NCBI RefSeq assembly: GCF_019904235.1
Contig: NZ_CP063202.1
Coordinates: 1,364,001 to 1,428,000, forward strand
Direction of reading: 5' to 3'
Origin: Erythrobacter sp. SCSIO 43205
GTDB lineage: Bacteria; Pseudomonadota; Alphaproteobacteria; Sphingomonadales; Sphingomonadaceae
Length of the DNA stretch: 64,000 nt
A model generated the notes under the pieces. That model was not told the DNA's origin and ran no database searches. It worked only from the letters and a program-made list of their open reading frames with translations. Of the stretch, positions 18,773-27,497 are shown piece after piece. Numbering within the stretch: position 1 is the first letter of the stretch; each line of letters starts with the position of its first letter. A program made the translations under genes and the position numbers.

Positions 18773-20266
18773 ATGCGCCAAGTTGATCATTTTATCGTGG
18801 GCGACAGCCCGGCAGCCACTCGCAAGGCTCAAATCTGGAACCCTTCGACGGGGGAGGTTCAGGCTGAGGTTGCGCTGGCTGGCGCTGATTTGCTCGATCG
18901 GGTGGTGGAGACTGCCAAGCGCGTGCAGCCTGAATGGGCGGCGACCAATCCGCAAAAACGTGCGCGCGTGATGTTCAAGTTCAAAGAGCTGATTGAGGCC
19001 AATATGAAGGACCTCGCTGAGTTGCTCTCAAGCGAGCATGGCAAGACCGTGCCTGACGCCATGGGCGATGTGCAGCGCGGGCTTGAGGTGATCGAATATG
19101 CCTGTGGCATCCCGCAAGTTTTGAAGGGTGAGTACACGCAAGGAGCAGGGCCGGGCATTGATGTTTACTCCATGCGCCAACCGCTTGGCATTGGCGCTGG
19201 CATTACCCCGTTCAACTTCCCTGCGATGATCCCGATGTGGATGTTCGGCATGGCGTGCGCGGCTGGCAATGCCTTTATCCTGAAGCCTTCAGAGCGCGAT
19301 CCATCGGTGCCTGTGCGCCTCGCTGAGCTGTTCGTCGAGGCGGGCGCGCCAGAGGGTCTGCTTCAGGTTGTCCACGGCGATAAAGAAATGGTCGATGCGA
19401 TTATCGATCATGCCGATATCCCCGCGATCAGCTTTGTCGGGTCATCCGATATTGCGCATTACATTTACCACCGCGGCGCTGAGAAGGGTAAGCGGGTTCA
19501 GGCCTTTGGCGGGGCGAAGAACCATGGTGTGGTCATGCCTGATGCTGATCTCGATCAGGTGGTGAACGATCTGGCTGGCGCAGCCTTTGGTTCAGCTGGT
19601 GAACGCTGCATGGCGCTGCCTGTGGTGGTGCCGGTGGGCGATGACACGGCAGAGCGGCTTAAGGAAAAGCTGATCCCTGCGATCCACGCGCTGCGCGTCG
19701 GCGTATCGACCGACGCGGATGCGCATTATGGCCCGGTGGTCACGCCAGAGCACAAGGCTCGCATCGAGCAATGGATCACCACGGCTGAACAAGAGGGCGG
19801 CGAGATCGTGATCGACGGGCGCGGCTTTGAGCTTCAGGGGCATGAGAAAGGCTTCTTCGTTGGCCCGACCCTCATTGATCGTGTGACGCCCGATATGAGC
19901 TCTTACAAAGAAGAAATCTTCGGCCCTGTGCTGCAGATCGTGCGCGCCAAGGATTTTGAAGAGGCCGTGCGTCTGCCGTCCGAGCACCAATATGGCAACG
20001 GCGTTGCGATCTTCACCCGTAACGGCCACGCCGCGCGCGAATTTGCGTCCCGCGTGCAAGTGGGCATGGTCGGCGTGAACGTGCCGATCCCTGTTCCTGT
20101 CGCCTACCACTCGTTCGGCGGATGGAAGCGTTCAGGCTTTGGCGACATCGACCAATATGGCACCGAAGGCTTGGCCTTCTGGACCAAGAAGAAAAAGATC
20201 ACCCAGCGCTGGCCCGACGGCGGGGGCGATGGCAGCAACGCGTTCGTAATCCCGACCATGGGGTAA
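18773..20266 (+). CDS. mmsA: CoA-acylating methylmalonate-semialdehyde dehydrogenase
   Basis: This 497-residue ALDH-fold enzyme oxidises methylmalonate or malonate semialdehyde to propionyl- or acetyl-CoA with NAD+ and CoA, in valine, inositol and beta-alanine breakdown. ATG 18773 gives the standard beginning (HFIVG, then KAQIWNPSTGEVQAEVALA). The nucleophile is Cys279 in FGSAGERCMALPVV, and TPFNFPAMIPMWMFG is characteristic of MmsA. lpdA follows 185 bases later on the same strand, while acyl-CoA dehydrogenase genes lie convergent beyond. The enzyme could drain propionyl units from the catabolic island, but a housekeeping role is equally likely. Confidence 0.93.
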   Translation: MRQVDHFIVGDSPAATRKAQIWNPSTGEVQAEVALAGADLLDRVVETAKRVQPEWAATNPQKRARVMFKFKELIEANMKDLAELLSSEHGKTVPDAMGDVQRGLEVIEYACGIPQVLKGEYTQGAGPGIDVYSMRQPLGIGAGITPFNFPAMIPMWMFGMACAAGNAFILKPSERDPSVPVRLAELFVEAGAPEGLLQVVHGDKEMVDAIIDHADIPAISFVGSSDIAHYIYHRGAEKGKRVQAFGGAKNHGVVMPDADLDQVVNDLAGAAFGSAGERCMALPVVVPVGDDTAERLKEKLIPAIHALRVGVSTDADAHYGPVVTPEHKARIEQWITTAEQEGGEIVIDGRGFELQGHEKGFFVGPTLIDRVTPDMSSYKEEIFGPVLQIVRAKDFEEAVRLPSEHQYGNGVAIFTRNGHAAREFASRVQVGMVGVNVPIPVPVAYHSFGGWKRSGFGDIDQYGTEGLAFWTKKKKITQRWPDGGGDGSNAFVIPTMG

Positions 20267-20273
20267 CGTGGAT

Positions 20274-20299
20274 CAGCGTCAGTCCTTTTGCTGGCGCTG
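20274..20299 (+). terminator. Weak hairpin after mmsA
   Basis: CAGCGTCAG pairs with CTGGCGCTG (one G-U) around an 8-base loop, 7 bases after the mmsA stop. There is no T-run after the stem, so termination is doubtful. The rest of the 185-base gap before lpdA shows no other feature. Confidence 0.25.
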
Positions 20300-20451
20300 T
20301 CCTACACGAGGCAGGATATGCGAGTGGTGCGGCGATGATATTGCGCCAGTATCCCTCAAAAAACCGTGAGATTGGCATCGATATTGGACCGAAAGAATTT
20401 CTGCCTTTGGACAGTGCCTCAAGTGTCTCAAAACTGGAAGGTTACTAAGCA

Positions 20452-21864
20452 ATGTCAAAAGCTTACGACGTAATTGTGCTGGGCTCTGGTCCTGGAGGCT
20501 ATGTGGCGGCCATTCGTGCCTCGCAATTGGGATTGAAGACTGCGATTGTTGAGCGTGAGTTGCTTGGAGGCATTTGTCTCAACTGGGGCTGTATTCCGAC
20601 CAAGGCGATGCTGCGCTCTGCAGAAGTGTTCCATCAGATGAGCCATGCAAGCGATTATGGCCTCAAAGTCGCTGGTGAGATTGAGGCTGATCTGGAAGCC
20701 ATTGTGAAGCGTTCGCGCGGCGTTGCGAAACAGCTTAATCAGGGTGTCACTCACCTGATGAAGAAGAACAAGATCACCGTCCATATGGGCGAGGGTAAGC
20801 TGACGGGCCCAACCTCTCTGACGGTGAAGAGTGAGGACGGCGATGAAGAGCTTTCCGCCAAGCATATCATCGTTGCCACCGGTGCACGGGCGCGCGATCT
20901 GCCGTTTGCACCTGCGGATGGCAAGCGCGTGTGGACCTATCGCCATGCGATGACCCCGCCCGAAAAGCCGACCAAGCTTTTGGTGATTGGATCGGGCGCG
21001 ATCGGGATCGAATTTGCAAGCTTCTACAACGACATTGGCGTTGATGTGACCGTCGTTGAAATGCTCGACCGGATCGTGCCGGTGGAAGATGCGGACGTAT
21101 CGACCTTCCTCGAAAAGAGCCTCACCAAGCAAGGCATTGCGATTATGACCGGGGCAGGGGTGGAAGACCTGAAAGTCTCCGACAAGGGCGTGAGCGCGAC
21201 GATCAAGGATAAGGATGGCAACACGGATACGACTGAGTTCAGCCACGTTATCACCGCCATCGGCATTGTGCCCAACACCGAAAATATCGGCCTTGATAAC
21301 CTTGTCGAGATGGACAAGGGCTTCATCCAGATCGACGAATATGGCCGTACCAAATCCGATGGTCTTTGGGCGATTGGCGATTGCACACCTGGACCATGGC
21401 TCGCCCACAAAGCCAGCCATGAAGGCGTGACCGCAGCAGAAGCGATTGCGCAAGAGCTCGGCAACACCGAGGTCCACCCCCACGCGATGGACCGTTCAAA
21501 CATTCCGGGCTGCACCTACTGCCATCCTCAAGTCGCCAGCGTGGGGCTTACCGAGGCCAAGGCGAAGGAAGAGGGCTACGAGCTTAAAGTCGGCAACTTT
21601 CCCTTTATCGGCAATGGCAAAGCGATTGCACTTGGCGAAGCGGAAGGGTTCATCAAAACCGTCTTCGATGCGAAAACCGGCGAGCTTTTAGGCGCGCATA
21701 TGGTGGGCGCAGAGGTCACCGAACTGATCCAGGGCTACACCGTGGGCAAGACGCTGGAGACGACCGAAGCAGAGCTTATGCAAACGGTCTTTGCACATCC
21801 AACACTGTCAGAAATGATGCACGAAAGCGTCCTCGATGCCTACGGCAAGGCGCTGCATATTTGA
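20452..21864 (+). CDS. lpdA: Dihydrolipoyl dehydrogenase (E3)
   Basis: This 470-residue flavoprotein has the FAD motif VLGSGPGGYVAAIRA and the redox-active disulfide Cys42/Cys47 in GGICLNWGCIPTKA. The NAD motif is VIGSGAIGIEFASFYNDIG, and the C-terminal catalytic His-Glu pair lies in FAHPTLSEMMHE. It reoxidises dihydrolipoamide in pyruvate, 2-oxoglutarate or branched-chain 2-oxoacid dehydrogenase complexes. No E1 or E2 genes are nearby, so it probably serves complexes encoded elsewhere. It follows mmsA on the same strand and ends 45 bases before a convergent acyl-CoA dehydrogenase gene. Confidence 0.95.
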   Translation: MSKAYDVIVLGSGPGGYVAAIRASQLGLKTAIVERELLGGICLNWGCIPTKAMLRSAEVFHQMSHASDYGLKVAGEIEADLEAIVKRSRGVAKQLNQGVTHLMKKNKITVHMGEGKLTGPTSLTVKSEDGDEELSAKHIIVATGARARDLPFAPADGKRVWTYRHAMTPPEKPTKLLVIGSGAIGIEFASFYNDIGVDVTVVEMLDRIVPVEDADVSTFLEKSLTKQGIAIMTGAGVEDLKVSDKGVSATIKDKDGNTDTTEFSHVITAIGIVPNTENIGLDNLVEMDKGFIQIDEYGRTKSDGLWAIGDCTPGPWLAHKASHEGVTAAEAIAQELGNTEVHPHAMDRSNIPGCTYCHPQVASVGLTEAKAKEEGYELKVGNFPFIGNGKAIALGEAEGFIKTVFDAKTGELLGAHMVGAEVTELIQGYTVGKTLETTEAELMQTVFAHPTLSEMMHESVLDAYGKALHI

Positions 21865-21909
21865 TGGGGGGCCTCAGGCAGCGAAGCGGTAGGCCGCAAA
21901 GACTCGTGC

Positions 21910-23088
21910 CTATGCGTTTGCGTCCCGCCACTCGCGCTTGATCTTCTTCGCGAGGCTCCATTTGTGAACTTCGGTCGGGCCATCGTAAATACGAAAGGCG
22001 CGAACCTCGCGGAAGAGCAATTCAACAATGGAATCGCCCGTGACACCAGTGCCGCCCATGCATTGAACGCAGCGATCCGCGATCTGGAACAGGGTTTCCG
22101 CAACAAAGGTCTTGGCCATCGAGCTTTCAGTGGTTCCAAGATCGCCCGTGTCGAGCACGCCTGCGCACCAGTCGATCATCAGCTCACACGCTTGAAGGTC
22201 GATCTTGTTCTGCGCCAGCATAAAGCCAACGCCTTCATGGTCGACCAAAGGTTTGCCGAAGGCTTGCCGGCGGCAGGCGTAATCAGTCGCGATCTCCTGT
22301 GCGCGAATGGCAAGGCCGAGCCAGCGTGAGCAGTGCGTCAAACGGGCAGGGGCAAGGCGAACCTGCGCATACTTAAACCCTTCGCCTGCATCGCCAAGCA
22401 TTTGATCGGCAGGGATACGAAGGTCGTTGATGGTGATAACAGCATGGCCGCCCGGCATGGAATTATCGATCGTGTCGAGAACGCGATCAATCTGGATCGC
22501 GGGATCGGGAAGGTCGACGAGGAACATACACGCGCCGCCTTCTGAGGATGGGTCGATTGAACGGGCCATAACAATGCCAACCTTCGCACCCTCGGCCCCG
22601 GTAATGAACGCTTTGCGTCCGTTTACGACCCAGTGATTGCCGTCGAGCCGGCAGGTGGTTTGCATCATGGATGGGTCCGAACCCGCGCCACCTTCGCTGG
22701 CCGGTTCGGTCATGAAGAAAGCAGAACGCGCCTCCCCCGATACGAGCGGCGCAAGGAAACGCTCTTTGATCTGCGCATCACCAACTTTGGAAAGCAGGTA
22801 CATATTGCCTTCATCGGGCGCCATGACGTTGCAGGCGAGCGTCCCAAGCGGCGACAGACCGCTTGCGCGAAGAACCTTCGCGGTTTCAACGTGGGTAAGG
22901 TGCGAGCCATCATCCAGAATATGCGGTGTGAGAACGCCTGCTTCGCGCGCAAGGCCGCGAAGCTCCTGCACCAGTTCATCGGCCGGTCCGTGGTCGCCCC
23001 AGCGCGGATCGCTTTCAAACGGGATGACCTGTTCGCGAACGAAGGTTTCGACATTGCTTGCGATAGTAGAGGCACGCTCGCTCGACAT
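21910..23088 (-). CDS. Acyl-CoA dehydrogenase
   Basis: This complete 392-residue member of the flavin acyl-CoA dehydrogenase family has the FAD-contacting FFMTEPASEGGAGSDPSM, VNGRKAFITGA and the C-terminal catalytic Glu in FRIYDGPTEVHKWSLA. This form resembles the ACAD10/11-like group rather than short-chain enzymes. It introduces a 2,3-double bond into an acyl-CoA and passes electrons to ETF. Its ATG (23086-23088) overlaps the stop of the upstream NTF2-like gene (TAATG), indicating translational coupling. Confidence 0.93.
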   Translation of the reverse strand: MSSERASTIASNVETFVREQVIPFESDPRWGDHGPADELVQELRGLAREAGVLTPHILDDGSHLTHVETAKVLRASGLSPLGTLACNVMAPDEGNMYLLSKVGDAQIKERFLAPLVSGEARSAFFMTEPASEGGAGSDPSMMQTTCRLDGNHWVVNGRKAFITGAEGAKVGIVMARSIDPSSEGGACMFLVDLPDPAIQIDRVLDTIDNSMPGGHAVITINDLRIPADQMLGDAGEGFKYAQVRLAPARLTHCSRWLGLAIRAQEIATDYACRRQAFGKPLVDHEGVGFMLAQNKIDLQACELMIDWCAGVLDTGDLGTTESSMAKTFVAETLFQIADRCVQCMGGTGVTGDSIVELLFREVRAFRIYDGPTEVHKWSLAKKIKREWRDANA

Positions 23089-23495
23089 TAGCCTGCCGCC
23101 TTCGCCGCAGCGGCGTCATTGATGGATTTGGGGTCGAAGTAGTACGGCTTGATCATGCAGCACTTGCCATCGCGGAACTTGAACACCTCGCAGATTTCCG
23201 AAGGCGGGATCGAAGGGTCGGCATATTGGATTTCAAGGATTGTCACCGCATAGTCGCCGCCAGTGGTGGTAACCGTGCGCGAAAGACCGGCAGCATCAAC
23301 AAGGCTAAAGACCTTAAGGTACAGCTCTTTAAGCCCGTTCTTACCTTTGAAATCACCTGCCATGGGAAGGCCGGGCGCTTCGGATGCGACGAAATCGTCG
23401 GTCAGCATTGAGGCCGCCTTTTCCCAATCGCCCGCAGCGGTTGTGGCGTAGAGTTCATCAACGAAAGCTACTTTTTCATCGTGGGTCATTGTCAT
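23088..23495 (-). CDS. NTF2-like/SnoaL-type small protein
   Basis: This 135-residue single-domain protein has the alpha+beta pattern of the NTF2 superfamily: an N-terminal helix (VAFVDELYATTAAGDWEKAA), then TDDFVASEAPGLP, a GLKELYLKVF helix and a long strand ending in FRDGKCCMIKPYYFDP. The family covers isomerases, hydratases, cyclases and oxygenase beta subunits. No certain catalytic residue can be named. It is the first gene of a two-gene unit with the acyl-CoA dehydrogenase (one-base overlap), suggesting a joint role such as hydration or isomerisation of the same CoA ester. Confidence 0.8.
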   Translation of the reverse strand: MTMTHDEKVAFVDELYATTAAGDWEKAASMLTDDFVASEAPGLPMAGDFKGKNGLKELYLKVFSLVDAAGLSRTVTTTGGDYAVTILEIQYADPSIPPSEICEVFKFRDGKCCMIKPYYFDPKSINDAAAAKAAG

Positions 23496-23618
23496 ATCGC
23501 ATCTCCCTTTGTCCCCTGTTCTCGACTATAGCGCGTGCAATTGGACCTAGCCGATTTGCTAGCCCGTCGTCATGCGCAGAGATCGTTAGGCTAGGGGAGA
23601 GATAAAGGAGAATTACGC

Positions 23619-23972
23619 GTGAGCGAGAGCTGGCACCAAGTCACAAAAGAAGCCGAGTTTCCTGCAGACGGCAAACTGTCAGTCAAAGCCGGCGAATGGC
23701 AGGCGCTGATCGTGCGCGAGGGGGATGAGTATTTCGCCTATAACGATTGCTGCACCCATCAGGCGGCCGCGCTTTCGGGTGGCCGGGTCCGGCGCGGTAC
23801 GATCATGTGCCCTTTGCACGGCGCGCGTTTTGAGGTGAAGACGGGCCGCTGTGTCGGCGGTGCTTACCCTGCGCTTAAATCCTTTGCAGTCCGGGTCAGT
23901 GACGGAATGATCGAGGTTGGCGTGCCAGAAACACCGCCGGGGCAGGGCGAGAAACCAACGCTTACAAGCTGA
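23619..23972 (+). CDS. Rieske [2Fe-2S] ferredoxin
   Basis: This 117-residue protein starts at GTG 23619, with AAAGGAG upstream. It carries one Rieske cluster motif: Cys-x-His in DCCTHQAAALSGG and Cys-x2-His in TIMCPLHGARF. The length and lack of a membrane anchor fit a soluble ferredoxin of the NirD/biphenyl-dioxygenase type. It could deliver electrons to the Rieske oxygenases of this window, none of which has its own ferredoxin gene beside it. It heads a plus-strand group with an NTF2-like protein and an MDR oxidoreductase. Confidence 0.88.
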   Translation: MSESWHQVTKEAEFPADGKLSVKAGEWQALIVREGDEYFAYNDCCTHQAAALSGGRVRRGTIMCPLHGARFEVKTGRCVGGAYPALKSFAVRVSDGMIEVGVPETPPGQGEKPTLTS

Positions 23973-24045
23973 CCTGCCCTTTCCCATAGCTGTCTGCGAG
24001 AAAGGCGCGCTCTATACCGTTCACCTTAGACGAGGGAGAGAGACG

Positions 24046-24474
24046 ATGCCATTTACCGGACCTGCCGAGGACCGGCTCGCCATTCGCGAGTTGATCGATG
24101 CCTATGCCGATGCCGTAACCATGCGCGATGCAGAGGCGTGGGGGTCAACTTGGGCTGAAGACAGCCGTTGGGAAATGCCCGACTATCCCGAATTTCCGCC
24201 GCAAAACGGCCGGGAAAATATCGTTGCCTTATGGCAGGGCGCGATGGAGCAATATCCCGGCATCATGTTTGAAGCATGGCCGGGCTCCATCGAAATCGAC
24301 GGCGAACGCGCCACCGTCCGCAGCTACACCGCCGAGGTTTATGACCAGGACGGCAACACCGTTCGCGATCGCGGCCAATACGAAGACGAATGCGTCAAGA
24401 TCGACGGGCGCTGGTATTTTGCCAAGCGTTCTTTCCGCAACATTCACAAACAAATCCAGCCCAAGGGCTGCTGA
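24046..24474 (+). CDS. NTF2-like/SnoaL-type protein
   Basis: I chose ATG 24046 (142 residues) with GGGAGAG upstream. The protein starts FTGPAEDRLAIRELIDAYAD, a typical SnoaL_4 opening, and continues with WAEDSRWEMPDYP and RGQYEDECVKIDGRWYFAKR. The closest relative in the window is the protein at 36911-37354, which shares the FTGP-x-EDR-x-AIREL start and the layout. It lies 73 bases after the Rieske ferredoxin gene and 16 bases before the MDR gene. The reaction is unknown; hydratase, isomerase and oxygenase accessory roles are all possible. Confidence 0.83.
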   Translation: MPFTGPAEDRLAIRELIDAYADAVTMRDAEAWGSTWAEDSRWEMPDYPEFPPQNGRENIVALWQGAMEQYPGIMFEAWPGSIEIDGERATVRSYTAEVYDQDGNTVRDRGQYEDECVKIDGRWYFAKRSFRNIHKQIQPKGC

Positions 24475-24490
24475 GGGAGGACCCGAAGTA

Positions 24491-25495
24491 ATGGCAACGC
24501 GGCAGTATTGGCGGCTTGATGCGCGCCCAATCGAACATGATTATGCAAACGCGCTTTCACTGCAGACCGAAGAGCTGGCTCCGCCCGCCGACGGTCACGT
24601 TCAGGTTGCGGCGCAGTACCTGTCGATGGACCCGGGTGTGCGTGTTTGGATGACCGCGCGCGAGGATGGGTATTCTCCTCCTATCCCCTTGGGCGAAGCA
24701 ATGCAGGGACAGTTTATTGGCCGTGTGAGTGCATCGGCACATCCGGACTTTAAAGAGGGCGAGCTCGTTCGCGGATTTGGGCACTGGGCTTCACACAGCA
24801 CTGTTGACCCAGCGCTTGCCGGGCTCACCAAGCTCGATGAAGACGTCGCCGATACGCGCCAACATTTCGGTGTTCTTGGCCTGAACGGCGAGACGGCGAT
24901 GTGCGGGCTCACAGATGTGTTGGAATTGAAAGAAGGCGAAACCGTGCTTGTCTCTGCCGCAGCGGGCGCAACCGGAAGCGTCGCGTGTCAGATTGCGCGC
25001 AACATGGGCTGTAAAGTCATTGGCATTGCGGGCGCTGACGATAAATGCGCCTGGCTGACGCAAGAGCTGGGCGTTGACACGGCCATCAATTACAAGACCC
25101 AGAATGTCGCCGAAGAATTGGCGAAAATCGAAGGCGGGATTAACGTCTATTTCGAAAATGTCGGTGGCGATCTGCTTGATGCAGCTCTGCCCAATATGGC
25201 GCTTTATGGCCGGATCGGGATTTGCGGATTGATCACTGGTTACACCAGCGATAGCGGCAATCCGGGCCCAGCACGTTTCGATCAGATCTTGATGAAGCGT
25301 CTGACCATAAAGGGCATTTTCCTGCCGGATTACCTTGCACAGGGCAAAAACTACTACGCCCCACTTCGCAAATGGTACGATGAGGGGCGCTTGGTCGGTG
25401 AATTCGATCAGACAGACGGGCTTGAAAATACGCTCAATGCGTTCACCCGCCTGATGACCGGTAAGAACACCGGGAAGGTGATTGTCGCGCTTTGA
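24491..25495 (+). CDS. NADP-dependent MDR oxidoreductase (leukotriene-B4 dehydrogenase/CurA-like)
   Basis: This 334-residue zinc-free medium-chain reductase is read from ATG 24491. The N-terminal SMDPGVRVWM and PPIPLGEAMQG motifs and the nucleotide-binding SAAAGATGSVACQIARNMG are typical of prostaglandin reductase/CurA-type enzymes, which reduce alpha,beta-unsaturated ketones with NADPH. YFENVGGDLLDA and ITGYTSDSG are further family markers. It follows the NTF2-like gene by 16 bases and converges on an SDR gene. A second paralogue lies at 26400-27413. Confidence 0.92.
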   Translation: MATRQYWRLDARPIEHDYANALSLQTEELAPPADGHVQVAAQYLSMDPGVRVWMTAREDGYSPPIPLGEAMQGQFIGRVSASAHPDFKEGELVRGFGHWASHSTVDPALAGLTKLDEDVADTRQHFGVLGLNGETAMCGLTDVLELKEGETVLVSAAAGATGSVACQIARNMGCKVIGIAGADDKCAWLTQELGVDTAINYKTQNVAEELAKIEGGINVYFENVGGDLLDAALPNMALYGRIGICGLITGYTSDSGNPGPARFDQILMKRLTIKGIFLPDYLAQGKNYYAPLRKWYDEGRLVGEFDQTDGLENTLNAFTRLMTGKNTGKVIVAL

Positions 25496-25512
25496 TAGGA
25501 GAAGGCCGCGCT

Positions 25513-26274
25513 TTATTGCGCGGTCAATCCCCCATCCACGACAAGTTCAGCGCCCGTGACATAGCGGCTTTCGTCGCTCGCAAGGAAGAGGCAGGCGTTG
25601 GCGATGTCTTCCGGTGCACCCATGCGTTGCATCGGGACGGCGCCCACCACTGATTCAAAGATGTCAGGGTTTTTCTTCGCCTCATTCTGCATATTGGTGT
25701 CGATCATACCGGGGTGAACGGAATTCACGCGAATGTTCTGAGCCGCACATTCGATGGCGACCGTTTTGGTCATAAGGCGAACGCCGCCTTTGGTTGCCGA
25801 ATAAGCGGTGCACGTCGGCACGCCGACAATGCCGCCGACTGATGAGATATTGATGATTGATCCAGGTTTACCGGCTTCGCGCAAAGCCGCAACCGCGCCG
25901 CGCGTGCCGTAGAATACGCTATCGAGATTGACCCGAAGCTGTCTGTCCCAGCCTTCGTCGGTCAGGTCTTCGATTAGGTGAAGGACCGCGATCCCGGCAT
26001 TGTTGACGAGGATATCGGGCGTGCCGTGATCATTCTTGACCTTGGCAAAGACTTTGTCCCAGTCTTTGGCGTCAGCCACATCATGCTTCAGCGCAACCGC
26101 AGTCCCGCCGTTTGCATTGATGCTATCGGCGACATTTTTCGCGCCAGCTTCATCCATGTCAGTGCAATAGACAACAGCGCCTTCCTCCGCGAAGCGGCGC
26201 GCGATGGAGCTGCCAAGCCCCGGCTGTGATGCAGCGCCTGTTACGATTGCGATCTTATTGGCCAGTCTCGACAT
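25513..26274 (-). CDS. SDR-family oxidoreductase
   Basis: This is a 253-residue classical short-chain dehydrogenase from ATG 26274 (GGAGAAGG upstream). The cofactor motif is GAASQPGLGSSIARRF, with DILVNNAGIAVLHL, a catalytic Ser in IINISSVGG and Tyr-x3-Lys in YSATKGGV. It would interconvert an alcohol and a ketone with NAD(P). It is divergent from the second MDR gene (125-base gap) and convergent with the first. The substrate is unknown. Confidence 0.92.
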   Translation of the reverse strand: MSRLANKIAIVTGAASQPGLGSSIARRFAEEGAVVYCTDMDEAGAKNVADSINANGGTAVALKHDVADAKDWDKVFAKVKNDHGTPDILVNNAGIAVLHLIEDLTDEGWDRQLRVNLDSVFYGTRGAVAALREAGKPGSIINISSVGGIVGVPTCTAYSATKGGVRLMTKTVAIECAAQNIRVNSVHPGMIDTNMQNEAKKNPDIFESVVGAVPMQRMGAPEDIANACLFLASDESRYVTGAELVVDGGLTAQ

Positions 26275-26399
26275 AATTAGCCTTCTCCCTTTTCTTATGA
26301 AAGCCACCATCCAAGGTTTGAGGCCTTAGGCGAACTGATGTTTTATACAGGTGTCGCCGCGATACGGCTAAGCGATGGTCGAGAGCAAAGGAGAGGATC

Positions 26400-27413
26400 A
26401 TGACTATGAACCGTAGATTTTTGCTAAAGAGGCGGCCCGAAGGCACACCTGTTCCAGAGGATTTCGAGCTGGTTTCAGAGCCCATAGCTGAGCCGGGAGA
26501 GGGTGAGATTGTCGTCCGCAATCACTATGCCTCTCTCGACCCGGCGCAGCGTGGCTGGATGGATGATGCGCCCAGCTATATGCCTCCCATCGCTCTTGGC
26601 GATCCTGTGCGGGCCACCACGGTTGGCCGCGTTCATACCAGCAATCATCCGGACTTTGCCGTGGGCGATTGGGTCATGGGGTTAAACGCGCTTGAAGACT
26701 ATTCGCTCGCCGCAGCAGGTGGTTTCACAAGCGCTATCGATGTGTCTCAGGTCGAAAGCCCCACACAGTTTTTAAGCGCGATGGGAGCGGTTGGCCTCAC
26801 CGCCTATTTTGGCCTTCTCGAAGTGGCCAAGCCTAAGCCGGGCGAAACGCTCATCGTGTCGGGTGCCGCTGGCGCGGTTGGTTCAGTGGTTGGGCAAATC
26901 GGAAAGATCAAAGGATGCCGCACCGTTGGTATCGCTGGCGGTTCGGAAAAGTGCCGCAAGCTAACCGAGCGCTACGGTTATGACGTCGCAATCGACTATA
27001 AGGGCAAGACGGTCGACCAATTGGCGCAGGAGATTGCGCAAGCCGCTCCCCAAGGTGTCGACATGGTCTTTGAGAATGTCGGGGGCGACGTGCTCGATGC
27101 CGAATTGCTGAACCTTGCCAAACACGCGCGTATCGTTCTGTGCGGCCTTATCAGCGAGTATAACTCGCCCGAGAAACATGGCGCGCGCAATTTGTGGCGC
27201 GTGTTGACCCAAGAGGCGACGCTTCATGGCTATCTCATTTCGGCTTATGTGGATCGCTTCGCTGAGGGTGGGGCGCAGATGGCGCAATGGATGGCGCAAG
27301 GAAAGCTCGTGATGGATGAGGATGTGCAGGAGGGGTTGGAGAATGCTTATGCGGCTTTCATGCGGCTGTTCTCGGGCGCGAACACTGGCAAGCTGATCCT
27401 GAAGATCGCCTGA
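26400..27413 (+). CDS. NADP-dependent MDR oxidoreductase (leukotriene-B4 dehydrogenase/CurA-like)
   Basis: This 337-residue paralogue of the enzyme at 24491 starts at ATG 26400; ATG 26406 is an alternative. It contains SLDPAQRGWMDD, PPIALGDPVRA, the coenzyme motif SGAAGAVGSVVGQIGKIKG and FENVGGDVLDAELLNLA. It probably reduces an enone double bond with NADPH. It stands alone between a divergent SDR and a convergent TonB receptor gene, and ends at a strong bidirectional terminator. Confidence 0.92.
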   Translation: MTMNRRFLLKRRPEGTPVPEDFELVSEPIAEPGEGEIVVRNHYASLDPAQRGWMDDAPSYMPPIALGDPVRATTVGRVHTSNHPDFAVGDWVMGLNALEDYSLAAAGGFTSAIDVSQVESPTQFLSAMGAVGLTAYFGLLEVAKPKPGETLIVSGAAGAVGSVVGQIGKIKGCRTVGIAGGSEKCRKLTERYGYDVAIDYKGKTVDQLAQEIAQAAPQGVDMVFENVGGDVLDAELLNLAKHARIVLCGLISEYNSPEKHGARNLWRVLTQEATLHGYLISAYVDRFAEGGAQMAQWMAQGKLVMDEDVQEGLENAYAAFMRLFSGANTGKLILKIA

Positions 27414-27440
27414 TCCCAAACAACAAGATTTGGCCAAACA

Positions 27441-27476
27441 AAAAGGGCGGCGAGTTGATTAACTCGCCGCCCTTTT
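27441..27476. terminator. Strong bidirectional intrinsic terminator
   Basis: A perfect 12-bp GC-rich stem (GGGCGGCGAGTT with AACTCGCCGCCC, loop GATT) is flanked by an A-run on the left and seven Ts on the right. It would terminate in both directions. It lies between the convergent MDR gene (ends 27413) and TonB receptor gene (ends 27498). Confidence 0.93.
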
Positions 27477-27497
27477 TTTGTTCGTTCTACCCAGTGG

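Noticed and set aside
20455..21483. A 342-codon antisense frame across lpdA
   Set aside because: The sense protein is a textbook dihydrolipoyl dehydrogenase; the antisense frame has no recognisable domain or ribosome site.
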